DNA of 64,000 bases from Maea johnstoni (GCA_963942565.1 OZ012687.1:16337506-16401505); one strand, 5' to 3'. Positions 47,037 to 60,290 are shown, counted from the first letter of the stretch. Numbers and translations: made by a program. Notes: a model not told the origin generated them from the sequence alone.

Positions 47037-48450
47037 ACATTTTATATATCAACATTTTGGATTACCAAGAGGATTAAGTGTGCGTTCCTATTTGTATAAA
47101 AAAAACAGAACAAGAATAAAGGGAATGACATTGGCAACACTTTATTCCAATATCTGATTTTTCACCTACAAAAATGGAGTAGGATAGCAGAGTATAGCAC
47201 AATGAATTGCCAATCGCGTGTGTGCGTGACTGTGCCTTCAGTGATCAACCAATAGGATGCAGGCACATAGGTCATTTTAGCACTCCGCTAGGGGCCTATA
47301 TCTTGACGTTGGTGATCTCACTGCTACACTCAGGCGACATTCCTATATGTGCGTTTTCATTTCTAGGCCTGCTTTGGAGCTCTGACTCAAGATAAACTCA
47401 CACGAACGTGCGCTCTGGTGTACGTGTGTGGCGTAGGCGAGATTATCATTTATTTCATTACACGGCGTAGACAGGGTGTTTGATTTGACATTCTGTGAGA
47501 GATGTAAACTAATATGCTTGTTAATATAAGTGAAATGTCAAATACTGCTTATGATCATGTTTGACATGTAGAGATCACCTGGAAATGCTGATGCAAATAT
47601 AAACCACTTATGGTCCAGGGCAGTAAACATTTGAATGCAATTTGTGGTTTTGAATGACCATCGTAAGTCATGTTTTTAAAATTTCAAATTGAACCTCGGG
47701 CGTGTTGCTTATTCGAACGGGATTGCGAATGAGGGAGGTTAGAGAGATATATCACACTGATATGTTGCAACCCATACTTCCTACAAGTGTCGTATTATAT
47801 TTTGCCAGATTTTCCTATAATCTTTTATGAAATTTACTTGGTGGCCGACTTTTGGTGAAATGTGTCCTTGGATGAATCGGGGGGTGGGCGAATTTCCCCA
47901 GTAATTCTTTTGTAAATTAATTATAGTGGCCGAGTTTTCTAGGGCGGCCGAGATTTCCGAGAATTTGGAGATTGAAAATCTTATTTCCAAACGATGCACA
48001 TGAGGAAAAAAACAGCATACAAAAGTGGTCATAACCCATTGAAATAAACTTTTAACAATTACAATAATATGAAAAGGAAATGAAATTGAATAACAATCTG
48101 TTTAAAGCATTATGAACTGGTTACTTTGGTCATTTTCTAATTAAATAAACCTATGATCTACCAATATACGATCTGGAAAATCTGGAAATGAAAGAAGAAG
48201 TAGATGTAAAACTAACCATAACTGATTCTTCGTTTTTGGACAATATTATGCCAAATTAGAAAAAACACTTAAGCTAGCCCTTACCCTTAATGAGACAGGA
48301 TCTTGACCTGAACAACATAGGGCATCGTTTGGAAGTAAGATTTTCAATCTCCAAATTTTAATATGATTTTGTTCTTTGAAGAAGTGATTGGTATTTTTAT
48401 TCCATTTGATATTTCTATGTGATATGCTCTAGAGAAGCATCACAAGTCAA
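47035..48450. other. Noncoding stretch with a spaced inverted repeat
   Basis: GAATTTGGAGATTGAAAATC at 47960 and its near-complement at 48339 form an inverted pair of about 37 bases separated by about 320 bp. No duplication or gene was identified. Confidence 0.5.
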
Positions 48451-48479
48451 AAGGTCTAATTGAAACAACTTGATACTTT

Positions 48480-48780
48480 CAAAGAGAGATTGTTTTATAC
48501 CAGCTCAGATTATCACATTTAGGCCCATAGATGTTCACCATAGTTACTGTGATCTTGCTTTTGATTTCGATCTTTGGAACAATAAATCTGCCTTGAGAAT
48601 CTTTTTAAGAGATCAATAATTCTATATTCGGAATGGGAATATAAAAAGATCTACTCCCTTACAATGTGTACCCCCCCCCCCCCCCCCATTTTGTTCTTTA
48701 GCTTAGCCACATCACTATTGATCAAATGTGCTTCCTGAAATAGCAATATATCACACTTTCTAGGGCTGAGGTAATCCCCG
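48480..48780 (-). mobile_element. Possible LINE endonuclease remnant
   Basis: On the minus strand LSPRKCDILLFQEAHLINSD, then after a G run ITVTMVNIYGPKCDN in another frame. This resembles the apurinic-endonuclease domain of LINEs (xDI...QE.H and xVNIYGP). Badly degraded and weakly supported. Confidence 0.4.
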
Positions 48781-48789
48781 CTTATCAAC

Positions 48790-51250
48790 AGAGACATTAC
48801 AAATACCATTAGAAATGAGCATACGCATAAGTGACAATAGTATAGACACATGGGGCTAAGCAAGTAGGGAAACATATTCTTTCTAATAACGAAGCATGAT
48901 AAATATTGATAATAACACATCTAACATTTAAACAGTAGCCGACAGCTTCCTTCATTTTTACCAGGTACAAATAATAGCTTTCGTGGAATAATCTTATGTT
49001 TACCTGGCCTATCAACACTAGAAGTGCACACTAAACTATCTCCCTTCCCAGAATTTTATACCAAGTTATTGAAACTGTCAGGATGGTGAGCCAGTCAGTA
49101 TTTCTTGAGTATGATAAAAAAAAGAATCCTGAAGAGCCCATTGCTATTAGAAGAATTCAGCCAAAATATCAGATGTATGACATTGGATTCCAAATTTAAG
49201 TGGGTTTTACCCCCTCAAAAGCCCCTGGACCATATTCTTGCTATTATTGTCAACACGTAATCAGAATTGATGACATTTTGGGGCATTTCTGATATTTTTT
49301 CTCCAATGAAAAAACAGGAATGAAGCTAAGGGATTCCAGATATTAGGGGTTCTCCTCCCTTTGTTGCTTAAGTTAGTAGCATGTTAAGCAATTTTGCGAT
49401 CCCTTAGTTGTTTGAGTCTATAAGACCTTTGCGAAGTATGCAAAACCTTTGCTTTTAGTCCTGAAGGCATTCTTATGAATTTGCAGGAGAGCTGGTGGAG
49501 TGTTGCGAATGAAGCACTTAAAGTATCAGGTTTGCATTATAATTGGTTATGACTTTACTCTGAAACTTTAATGCTACGCATCGTGTTAAAATGGCTCGGT
49601 TTGAACATCAAAAATTCACAGTCAGTGGTTGAGAGGTTTCTGTATAATTTTGTCAAAACCATAATAAGGTAGAGGCTTTTAAACAGGATACCTAGGCAAT
49701 GGTTGTAAGCTTTAGTGTCTATGACTAAGATATAAATATGGAGTTAATGATATGGTGTTTTGTTATTTTCATATGGAAAACATAAGCAATGCACAATGAT
49801 AATAGCATAATGTGGGTTATTTTTGTGCTGTGCTGTTTTTTTATCAGACTTATTCTGTCCTGGGGCAGCCACTTTCCGCGCACCCACCGCTTTCAGTCTG
49901 TTTGTAGTTTGTATTCTGTTATATGTTCTCATTATGTTTATACTATTTGTATTGTATTTTATGCAAACGCATAGTCAATAAATATACATACATAAGGCGG
50001 ACACCTGCCGGCTGAAAAAGGTATTCAACCTGCATAAGGGTCGTTCAGGTTATGGAAGCTTTCTTTTGTACTGAAACATAAACATGTGTCTTTAGGGTTA
50101 GGCTTGTGGAACAAGTTTTACTATTGGACATGCCCATCTCGTAAAGGGTTTAAGTTGGCAGCAGTCGAAATGTCAATGGATATAGTGGCCATCATCGTCA
50201 TCCTCATCTTCTTCTTATCATCATCATCATCATCGTTATTCGCATAGTTGCAATCGCTGTTGTCGTTACTATCATCACTATCAGATAGAGTACCGCTTCT
50301 CCTATTGATTAATAGTAGCGTCCACATTCATGACTATCAAAATCACTCCCATAAGACACTTTATTTACAAGGGTTAAACCTCTTAGCCTGAATAGGTTAA
50401 TGTCTGACCATGTAATCCACCTGTTTCCTTTCTGTATATCGCACATTTAAGTATTCTTATATGTTGCATATCATCACTTAAACTTGTTTGTGATGTGTTT
50501 TCGTGATGTTGTGTTCACCTTATATTGATTTTCTACACAACAGTTTGTTTATGTCAGATTTTGCATTGGACATGCAGTCAGTAAAGATACACTACAGTAC
50601 AACTGCTCATGGCTAATTCCAAAGCGTGATACACAAAACATTTCCTGTGTGACTTCCGGGTCATGACGGGGACTAGTCACCACTTGGCTTCCTGATTGGC
50701 GTACGCTAACCACCGATGGTGCAGGCAATCTTAACTCCATCCTCACCCCGGGCCGGAAGGGGAATGGTGTACATTAATTCACTCGTGCCTTGTGTTCCCC
50801 GAGAAAAGTACCACCAGGGTCTGTGATGAGTGTAAGGATTGTTCAGCAGTAATTACTTACAACTTTCAGAAATACATGTAATCGAAAGAAATCTGATATT
50901 TCACCTACTCAATGCCTTGATATTAGTGATGAAGTGATACCGTTCTTTAATGGTTTGAACAAGATATGCAGCTTTGAAAGATGAAAGTCAGAGAGCTCTG
51001 ATTTTAATTGGTTAATAGATACATCAGAATAAGAACACATTTCACTGTAGAAAACTATAATTTCTAACCATACTAAATCAATACTGATATTTGACCTATG
51101 TAACACACCATCGCCTCAATACTGCTATATTTCTGTCGGAGATTACATTTTAGACATATAAAGTAGAAGCGAATGACTTTTTGGATCGCATTTTAATGAA
51201 ATTGAGCATATCAAGAGATGTCGTTTACCCAATTTATGTATAAAACACAT
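48790..51250. other. Stretch without recognisable gene
   Basis: No gene supported. A short (TCA)n run lies at 50217-50236, and a LINE-like tail (AGTCAATAAATATACATACA) near 49972 suggests an old retroposon 3' end. Confidence 0.4.
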
Positions 51251-51257
51251 GCTATGG

Positions 51258-52604
51258 TACGGAAGCCTATTAGGACCACTGAAAATTTTAATTTTTTAAA
51301 AAATGTTTTTCCTTAGAAATCCGAAAATCTTTAAAAAAAAAAAAAAAAAAAAAAAAATTGTCTCAAGATCCTTGTTCGGAATTATTTTTTTTAAAAATAT
51401 TTTTTTGTGTTCTGCAAAGTTACTATAATAGATAGCCAATCACTGCCTCGCTCGTGTAGCCTTGTCAATCACACTTACACGCGCGTGAGGCAGCGCCGGC
51501 AGTGGCATTCTTGTCTGAACAACGGATAGATACACGTTTTAGCTACATAATTTTCCCTGTGTTACCTTTCATTATACTTTATTGAACAGGCATACAAACA
51601 CACACACATGCACATACATTGCCGGGACTGTTTGCAAGCATCAGATAGTTCTGGTAGGGACGTAGGTGACATGTCAATATCCCTGCAACGCGCTTGGCGT
51701 GTGTGTGCGTGTGTGTTTGCATGTCTGTTCTATTAAGTAAAAACAATATTTCTAAGACCACTTACAAGGACCACAATTCTTTTTTAAATTTTTATTTTTT
51801 TCCTTAGAAATCCGAAAATCTAAAAAAAAAAAAAAGAAATAATTGTCTCAAGATCCTCGTTCGGAAATATATATTTTTTTAAATATTTTTTTTGTGTTCT
51901 GCAATTTTACTATAAATAGATAGCCAATCACTGCCTCGCTCGTGTAGCCTCGTCAATCACACTACACGCGCGTGAGGCAGCGCCGGCAGTGGCATTCTTG
52001 TCTGAACAACGGATAAATACACGTTCTATCTACATAATTTAGCCTGTGTTATTTTTCATTCATTTTCACTCATCTGTATCTGTATCTGTATAGCTGATAA
52101 TGCTCCTTAAGGAGAACTGTCACAGCTTGAACAGGCATACAAACACACACACACGCACATACATTGCCAGGACTGTCTGCGAGCATCAGATCGTTCTGGT
52201 TAAGACGTAGGTGACATGTCAATCTGCGTGCAACGCGCTGGGCGTGTGTGTGCTATAGACCAGGAGACTTGCCCCCCCCCCCCCTCAGGCTGTCCGTACC
52301 GTTCGCCTTGTATAGGCGAGGCCCGTCAGAGCAACAAGCATAGGGCCGTAACGTTACGGCACGGAGGGTCTGTGTGTGTACGTGTGTGTTTGCATGTCTG
52401 TTCTTAATAAGTCAGAAAAAAATATTCTAAGACCGCTTACAAGGACCACAATTTTTTTTTTAATTTTATTTATTTTTGCTTAGATATCAGAAAATCTTTT
52501 CAAAAAAAATTTTTTTTTTTAATTTTATTTTTTTTGCTAAGAAATCAGAAAAATAAAAAAAAATTATTATTTTTTTATTTTTTTTTTGCTTAGATATCAG
52601 AAAA

Positions 52605-52648
<44 letters not shown>

Positions 52649-54463
52649 GTATCTCAAGATCCTCGTTCACAAAAATATTTTCAAAAAATAAAAATATATT
52701 TGAGAAGAGTTACTAAAAATAGTAAGCCAATCACTGCCTCGCTTGTGTAGGCTTGAAGGAGTGCCCGGCCTTTGCACCAATCAAATCGGTCGTTTTATTT
52801 GGAGCTCAGTTTAGGTCGTCAAAACTGGCCCATACAGTACGCTTATATATACCAGAATTGTGGATACCAGAATTGTTCCTTCAATATTCTGGTACGTACC
52901 ACGATTGTCCAGTTGGGTATGTACCAGAATTGTTCCTACAATTCGTGTAAGTAAGAATTGTACTTTAGGAACAATTCTGGTATTAAATGAATTGTTTTCG
53001 AATTTCGTCAGTGTGACCTCTTTACGGATTTACACACGGAGATGAATGTCGCCCGAAGGGAGTATCGCCGCAGCTTGAGGAACTTAGGTCATCTCGATGA
53101 TCTAAGCATGTAAGTTCCTTCAAGCTGCGCCGATACTGCCTTCTGGCGACGTTCATCTCTGTGCGTAAGCAGGTAACACTGCCGACTCGGAAGCCGTGTG
53201 TCAAACGAAATTCGAAAGCAATTCATTTAATATCAGAATTGTTCCGACAATTCTTACGTACAAGAATTGTAGGAACAATTCTGGTACATACCCAACTGGA
53301 TAATCGTGGTACATACCAGAATTGTATGAACAATTCTGGTATATATAAGCGTACTGTACGGGCCAGTTTTGACGATCTAAACTGAGCTCCAAATAAAACG
53401 ACCGATTTGATTGGTGCAAAGGCCGGGCACTCCTTCAAGCCTACACAAGCGAGGCAGTGATTGGCTTACTATTTTTAGTAACTCTTCTCAAATATATTTT
53501 TATTTTTTGAAAATATTTTTGTGAACGAGGATCTTGAGATATATATATTTTTTTTAAATTTTTTTTTTTTTAATTTTTTTTTTTTTTAATTTTTTTAAAA
53601 AGATTTTCTGATATCTAAGCAAAAAAAAAAAAAAAAAATTTTTTTTTAATTTTTCTGATTTCTTAGCAAAAAAAATAAAAAAAATTTTTTTGAAAAGATT
53701 TTCTGATTTCTAAGCGAAAAAAAAATAAAATTTAAAAAAAAATTGTGGTCCTTGTAAGCGGTCTTAGAATATTTTTTTTTGACTTTTTGACTTATTAAGA
53801 ACAGACATGCAAACACACACGTACATACACAGACCCTCCGTGCCGTAACGTTACGGCCCTATGCTTGTTGCTCTGACGGGCCTCGCCTATACACGGCGAA
53901 CGGTACGGACAGCCTGAGGGGGGGGGGGGGGGGGGGGGGGGGGGCAAGTCTCCTGGTCTATAGCACACACACGCCCAGCGGATTGACATGTCACCTACGT
54001 CTTAACCAGAACGATCTGATGCTCGCAGACAGTCCCGGCAATGTATGTGCGTGTGTGTGTGTTTGTATGCCTGTTCAAGCTGTGACAGTTCTCCTTAAGG
54101 AGCATTATCAGCTATACAGATACTGATACAGATGAGTGAAAAATGAATGAAAAATAACACAGGCTAAATTATATGTAGATAAAACGTGTATTTATCCGTT
54201 GTTCAGACAAGAATGCCACTGCCGGCGCTGCCTCACGCGCGTGTAGTGTGATTGGCGAGGCTACACGAGCGAGGCAGTGATTGGCTATCTATTTTCAGTA
54301 ACATTGCTGAACACAAAAAAATATTTAAAAAAATATATATTTCCGAACGAGGATCTTGAGACAATTTTTTTTTTTTTTTTTTTTTTTTTTAGATTTTCGG
54401 ATTTCTAAGGAAAAAAATAAAAATAAAAAAATATTTTTTCAGTGGTCCTAATAGGCTTCCGTA
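51258..54463. mobile_element. Giant foldback (palindromic) DNA element
   Basis: 3206 bp made of two long inverted arms meeting near 53098. The outer ends are TACGGAAGCCTATTAGGACC and its complement, flanked by CTATGG on both sides (51252-51257 and 54464-54469). Matching landmarks in mirror order include CAAGATCCT-GTTCGG, GCAGCGCCGGCAGTGGCATT, AACAGGCATACAAACACACA, AAGGAGTGCCCGGCCTTTGC and TACCAGAATTGT. The left arm is longer because about 500 bp is duplicated in tandem (51290-51785 and 51786-52450). No transposase. The superfamily was not determined; a 6-bp duplication is compatible with few families. Confidence 0.85.
52840..53345. repeat. ACCAGAATTGT repeats around the palindrome centre
   Basis: ACCAGAATTGT or its complement ACAATTCTGGT occurs about ten times at irregular spacing on both sides of the centre, giving many alternative small hairpins within the large one. 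Confidence 0.7.
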
Positions 54464-54579
54464 CTATGGAAGGCTATGTATAATAAATTCTCGAAATCAG
54501 AATAACGAAGGAGAATATGTAAAAGAAGTGTTATTATTTTTTCCACCGTGGAATATCGTCTGAACATATAATATTCGGG

Positions 54580-55026
54580 TAAGGGCACGTCTAGTTGATT
54601 ATCTGTTTCCCATGTCCCGACCGACCTTATTTTTGGGCCCGACCCTAAAAAAAAAACTTTTTTTTTTTACTTTCCGACCGACCCTGTCCAGAGGAGCTTT
54701 TTTTTCTTCTGAGAACTGCATTTTGAATGACATCGTTTATTTATAATGGAGCCTGCAAATTCAACATTTTTCAAATCTGCACAATTTTCTGTATGAACAA
54801 GCTGAAGAATAATACAGAGGGAAATGTGTCTCATGAACATCATGTACACATATTTGTTCTTCTTGCCATGGCATTGGCAGCATTTCTGTCACAGATAAAG
54901 AAATTTGATACCCTATTATAGGTACTTCTGCCTTCTTTTTTTTCCTTTTTTTTTTACCCGACCGACCAACCCTAATTTTCAGTACCTTGGACATAGGAAA
55001 CAGATAATCAACTAGACGTGCCCTAA
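54580..55026. mobile_element. MITE with 37-bp TIRs, copy 2 (inverted relative to copy 1)
   Basis: Ends TAAGGGCACGTCTAGTTGAT and ATCAACTAGACGTGCCCTAA, as in 22773-23276. The interior matches copy 1 in reverse, with a small deletion. It lies about 117 bp right of the foldback element. No clear duplication was seen. Confidence 0.8.
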
Positions 55027-55035
55027 AGTACATTA

Positions 55036-55205
55036 CGGATCCGCTGCGGCTTACTGGTTAGGACAACTTGTTCCGCAGCTCAGGGTCGAGTCTCCCCAGA
55101 TCCGCATCAGTTGGCTGGCTCAGTCGCTATACAAATGGGGGGGGGGGGGGGGGGGGGGGGGATGTGACGGGCAGTCTATTGAGCTTCGTAAAAAAAGACG
55201 AAACC
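55036..55205 (+). mobile_element. tRNA-derived SINE, copy c
   Basis: Box-A-like GGCTTACTGGTTAGG (55048-55062) and box-B-like GGGTCGAGTCT (55083-55093). The tail (CAGTTGGCTGGCTCAGTCGC, then TATACAAATG and a G run) matches the copy at 60888-61135. Confidence 0.65.
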
Positions 55206-55742
55206 AAGCTGAATATAGTATCTGGTATTTCTCTAACTATTCACGTCATGAGATATCACATTTAAAGCCATTTACAACTTGAATGCGAATACTTAGGCTG
55301 ACTCACATGCAAACACAAACAGAGCAATAATCAGAAAATATTTGATTGAACATTTTTTCTTCCTGTTTGGTTAAACAATACTTCTCCATACGAACGATGT
55401 ATAGATTTGATAACCTGATGCTATTTACTTTTCCCATGATAAGGTTGTGTTATCCAGCGATAGGTTTCTTAATAGCTTGTGGTTTCCTGTATCGCTGACA
55501 TACGCAACACATGTCCTTAAGTAGTGAGTTTGGTTTAACAATTTCATTCCAAGACATGAGGCTTATTGGCGTAGCTGGCACGTATCCAATCATTCAGGTC
55601 ATATCATACCAAACCTTACTATTCTGTTAACCCTACAATGCCTTGAGTGCACACAGCATTGATCATAACTAAGTAAAGGTTAGAGATAGGGTTTTTATAC
55701 AGATAGGGTTTTTATAATTATGTATCTTAAACCACGAGTTAA

Positions 55743-58264
55743 GGGGGCTCGGGACCTTCGTTCTTTAAGTGTGACTTTCATGTAAAGATTGACCAATATC
55801 TTGGTCTATGTACAAGAAAACCCCAATAAACTATATATTTTATGAAACCTGAGATTCTGGAGAGGTCAAATATTCTAAACTTATCTTGTGACATCTTCAC
55901 AATTTCCCCGGGGTGGGGCCGAAAGACATACATGCGGATTTCTAATACATATGTTATTGCAAACAGCCTCCTGGATTCATAAAAAGTGTAAGACAGTTGG
56001 TGTTTAAAAGTCTCATAGAAAACACATTTAGGCATGCCCTTATATTTTGTTTTTAAATCTTTTTGTTCCAAACAGAATTTAGAGCAAGATAAAGTCATGA
56101 CCAATATTTTTTTTCTAGAATTTCACTTTCCTTCATTTTTGAAGTCTGATTAAGAAATAACTAGACCAGCTATCAAGAAAATGAAATGATATTGCTTGCG
56201 CAAGGATGTTTTTCATTGTGTAGCAAAATTTCAGCTCTCTGGGATTAATATTGAATGAAAGAGGTTGTTTCAAAAATGATAAGTATGGTGATTTCAGAAA
56301 GCTGTCTAAAGCTCAAGTCAAAGTGAACCATGCATTTATACATTCTAAAATGACTTTATGCTCCATTATAAAACTTAAGGGGTTAATTTGGAATAAGAAT
56401 ACTATTCATTTGCATTGGTAGAATGGTTTGAATATTTAATAATTTACTGGGTACTTCAATTACTTGAATAAAAAGGGATTTTTAGAGAAGATTCTGAGCT
56501 TTCTGAAAGGAGGCTGGCACCCCCTGGTGAGTGCTCCTCCCCCAGCTGATAAGGAAAGATAACACGCTATTAGTGACTACTGATTGCTAATGGGCTGTCT
56601 GGAGGTGAATCCATTCAATTTCAAGTACATGATATACTAACTATGTAAATAACTTCAGAAATAAGGATAAATTTACAACAAAATTGGAGGAGAGTTGTTG
56701 GCTAGGTACATATCTACATTTCTTCTTCAAATATTTTTCTAGATATAGCTCTAATCATATGAATAATTGAATAAGACTACAATAGAGTAATTATGAAATA
56801 ACTTTGGGAACAAGGGTAAATTGACAAACAATTTCAAGGACAGTTGTTCACTAGGTACTGATCTACATTTCTTCTTCAAATATTTTTCTAGATATAGCTC
56901 TAACCATAATGCAATAACTTTGGGAATAAGGGTAAATTGACAAAATATTTTAAAATTAGCTCTGATCACTGAGATGAACCCAAAATAGCGAAGGTCATTT
57001 GGGAAGACACAGGCATGTAGGGTTTAATTAGGTTTTCTCTGCATATGTTTTCTCTGTCAAAAAGATATATGGAATAGATACCTCATGCTTCTTGAAACTT
57101 TTGGGGGTAACTTGAGGAGGTAGATCCATAGCTGCACTGAACTTTTGAAGCGCATTATGTCCATTTCCACACAGACGTCCTGCTAGAACTGATTGTCTGT
57201 TTATAGCATAAAATCGTCCATTTTTGTCACTACTAGGAAAGTCTGTTCTCTTTCCATCACAATCCTCATTTGAGCATCTCCAAAAAAGGGCTGATCGAAG
57301 TCCTTGTCGCCTTCTACTGTCTTGCCATAGTTCTAACTTTCCATCAAGGCAATCTGCACACACTGCAGCTTCCTGAAGGCTGTCTTCAAGTTCTTGTGAA
57401 TGCAGAATATGTCTTCCTGTTACCCTTTCTTCACAGGAATGTTTCCTCTTCTGAGTCATGATCAGTGTCTGTTTCCTCAAAATCTGCATCTCCAATTGCT
57501 ATGCCACTGTCATCTGAACCAGTACTCAGCAGTCTGAGCTTTCTATAACTGGCACTATGAATGGTTGGTGATTCCTCAGATTCCTCTTTCTCTATTGTAT
57601 CCAAATCTTCTGGCACAGAAGATGTTTTCCCCATTCAAATGCCCTCTTCCTCTTTCTCTTCATTCTGCAGCTACTTCCCATTGTAAGGAAACATTCAGAC
57701 TCTGCACTGTCCTGAGCTCAGCATCTGAATGTTCTCTCCTAACCCTAAATCTCTACAGGAAACCTTTTTCACCTAGGTAACATTCATCCTAAACATCCTG
57801 CCCCTACCTGACAGGCTGACCCACACCAGAATATTTCTGGAGCATTTGATTGGTTTTAACTCACCTGTCTGTCACACCTTTTATTCAATACCCTAATTGC
57901 AATGAATTGGTCACTCATAACTGCTTGGTGCCGGTTTCCTGGGTAAACAGGATACTTCCATTTGAATACACATTCTGGACCTAGCCAGGAAATAACTCCC
58001 AGTTCGCATCAATCAGCCAGTATAGCACACATCCCAGGAGAGATCAGATAAGGAATTGCCATTATGGATTTAGATAAGCATCACAGCTGGTTACCCAGGA
58101 TATCTGGCCTCTAGTAGAAAGCTTTTTAAAAACTCCTTTTTTGTCATTTGTAGTTCTAGTTGAGAGTTCTAGTTCAAAAGAATAAGTAGCAAACCTTTTC
58201 AGCTATCACATATCCAAAAAACAAAAAAACACCCTATTTAAAGGTGCGAAGGTCCCGAGCCCCC
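55743..58264 (-). mobile_element. Kolobok-like DNA transposon, 2.5 kb, TTAA duplication
   Basis: Perfect 18-bp TIRs GGGGGCTCGGGACCTTCG, flanked by TTAA at 55739-55742 and 58265-58268. It carries a transposase fragment on the minus strand (57087-57634). TTAA duplications occur in piggyBac and Kolobok. The GGG-starting TIR and the Mutator-like Cys-rich transposase domain favour Kolobok over piggyBac, whose ends begin CCC/CCY. The left 1.3 kb holds no recognisable catalytic core, so this is a deletion derivative. Confidence 0.8.
57087..57634 (-). pseudogene. Kolobok-like transposase, N-terminal fragment
   Basis: It starts at ATG 57632-57634 with MGKTSSVPEDLDTIEKEESE and an acidic linker (ETDTDHDSEEE). 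A shift of frame near 57440-57490 leads into CEERVTGRHILHSQELEDSL, VCADCLDGKLELWQDSRRRQ, GLRSALFWRCSNEDCDGKRT and INRQSVLAGRLCGNGHNALQ. The C..C...L.....R.GL.S...W.C....C ... N...V.AGR..GNGH..L..F pattern matches the N-terminal domain called 'Mutator-like transposase' in invertebrate proteins. The exon probably ends at donor GTATCT (57081-57086), after KKHE. The acidic catalytic core is not present downstream, so the gene is dead. Confidence 0.7.
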
Positions 58265-58845
58265 TTAAGCGACTCAGTTGATTTGAAAGTCATAAAACAC
58301 GAGTGAAGTGCCCTAACACTTTTAGTACCCACTACAATACTGACTTAGTGTCACTACAATACTGGCTTCTGAATATATATGGTCTAACTTGCTAAACTGT
58401 TGGCCGATGCCCTATTGTATCATTGTGACTTCTCACAACAATACAATGGGGCTCTGTGGAAATATCAGAGGCTACTCTTGTAGTGTTTTATCAGTATTGG
58501 TACACAGCACTTCTGCTGTCTAATTGGTCCATACTGTCCAACTAATACATGTATGTGCTTACCATACCCAATCTATATTTGTATGTATGCACTTTTTTTT
58601 TACCATGGCACATAGTCCGTGAGCCAGAGGGTTGGTCGGTTTCATATTGGGGGGCCAATTCTACCATACATTTCTGAAAAGCCCTGTTGTTCAGCTTCAA
58701 ATTTATGTATGATAGACTTGCACACGTTGGAGCTTTTCCAGGATATCAGGCTTTGAAGAATGTCAGTTTGTAATTCATTGTGAACTCTGGACTGTGAATA
58801 TAGAATGACTGTAACAGGGCAGGGCTGATATATTGGTAGAGGGAT

Positions 58846-58996
58846 TAAGATTGAGCCAGGCTGCTCTGTTGGAAAACCCAAGGCTGAGGGGGTCTGATGC
58901 ATCTCACAGCCGAGGGCTGCAGGCCAGAGGCTGTCAGATGCATCAGACCTCCTGAGGCCTTGGGTTTTCCAACATAGCAGCCTGGCGAGGTCTTAA
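58846..58996. repeat. Strong hairpin
   Basis: ATTAAGATTGAGCCAGGCTG through GGGTCTGATGCATCT pairs with its complement ending at 58996 around a GC-rich loop. Arms are about 60 bases with few mismatches. It may be a small MITE; the ends were not resolved. Confidence 0.75.
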
Positions 58997-59067
58997 TGGC
59001 TATTATATCATGATGAAATATATTTTGCTTTTATTTTTTTTGGAAAAGTGCCTTTAACTTGTGATAA

Positions 59068-59320
59068 CCAGGGCTCTTTAAAAAGTTGTTTACTTATGGT
59101 TGCCATGGCAACGTGCGAGGTGAACAAATGACATTAAAAACACTTTATTCCAGCCCTGGTTGCACTGGGTGGCAACAAAAACAATGTCCATACATTACTA
59201 GGGCAATGTGCCTTATTTTTTATGTTCAGTTTATGGAAAAGGTACATTTGATTTATGAAAAAAAGGCCTTATTAAAAAGTTGTTTACATATGGTTGCCAT
59301 GACACTGCGTGAGGGTAACG
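59068..59320. repeat. Imperfect direct repeat, about 200-bp spacing
   Basis: TTAAAAAGTTGTTTACTTATGG-TTGCCATGGCAACG near 59078 recurs as TTAAAAAGTTGTTTACATATGG-TTGCCATGACACTG near 59270. Internal to the Academ-like element. Confidence 0.7.
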
Positions 59321-59819
59321 AAATAGGGTAGAAAGATATCGAATACAATTTGGTATGCACTGTGTGGGAAAACAATGTCTTGATATTACAATGGCAACAT
59401 GATATAATGTACATTATACCATGCACATTTTGTTTGGAGCTTACCTTTTTTATGCCATTCTCTAAAATGTCAACGTTTGAATTGCTGGGCTAGGAAACTT
59501 GAAAAAAAAAAGAATTCTGCATTTTTATTGTGATATGTTCATCAAATATGTTCTGCTTTGCACTGGTTTCAATTATCTATTTTCATATTTGTCTGTTCCA
59601 GAAGTTCATTAATCCCCAGACATATTATACAAATATGACATCCCTGTGGACTGTCATATTTGTTTTATTATACCAAACAAAATACAAAACACATAAGGGG
59701 AAAACATTACAAACACCAGAGATTTTGGATAAATACTCGTCGTCTGCCTTGTTAAACTAGTTTCACCGGTAGGTCACTCGGCAAACTTTGTGGGTGTTTG
59801 TTGGTGTTCTTCGGGCTAG

Positions 59820-59880
59820 CGGTAACCCATCAATTAGCCCATAGATGTTGCTATGGGCTAATTGATTAGCCCATAAGCTT
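59820..59880. repeat. Short inverted repeats
   Basis: CAATTAGCCCATAG is followed at once by CTATGGGCTAATTGATTAGCCCATAAG. Perfect arms of about 14 bp. Confidence 0.7.
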
Positions 59881-60065
59881 TTAAGGACAACAGCCTGTCG
59901 GTAAGGAGTGAGGAAAACATGACGATTAATCCATGGCCCTTGACCAACCAGAATAAGGAATCTTCACATGAGGTATAATAATAAAAAATGTCTATCCCTG
60001 TTAATTTTGAAAAGTTTGTCTAGATTCCAAACAAATAATTTAGGGCCCTGGTACTGTTAATAAGA

Positions 60066-60290
60066 TGGCGACAGTAGCTCAGTGGGTTAGGTGTCGGACT
60101 AGCAATCAGTAGATCGCTGGTTCAACTCCTGGCTGGGGAACTTTGATCTGTCCTTGGGCAAGACAGTTTATTCCATATTGCCTAAGTCTACCTAGCTAAA
60201 ATGGGTACCTAGCATTAGTAAGGCAGTGCTTAGAGGTTGTGTGCTATATGCCGCCATCTGCTCTGGAATATCCCTCGGGGGATTGAAATG
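60066..60290 (+). mobile_element. tRNA-derived SINE, copy a
   Basis: Box A TAGCTCAGTGGG (60074-60085) and box B GGTTCAACTCC (60119-60129) at tRNA-like spacing, followed by CCTTGGGCAAGACAGTTTAT, a body motif common in invertebrate SINEs. It does not fold as an intact tRNA. Confidence 0.7.

Noticed and set aside
52753-53438. Mirrored 60-75-codon frames on both strands
   Set aside because: They are the two arms of the foldback element read in opposite directions, not genes.
60066-60140. Possible tRNA gene
   Set aside because: Boxes A and B are present but the cloverleaf is not, and SINE body sequence follows.
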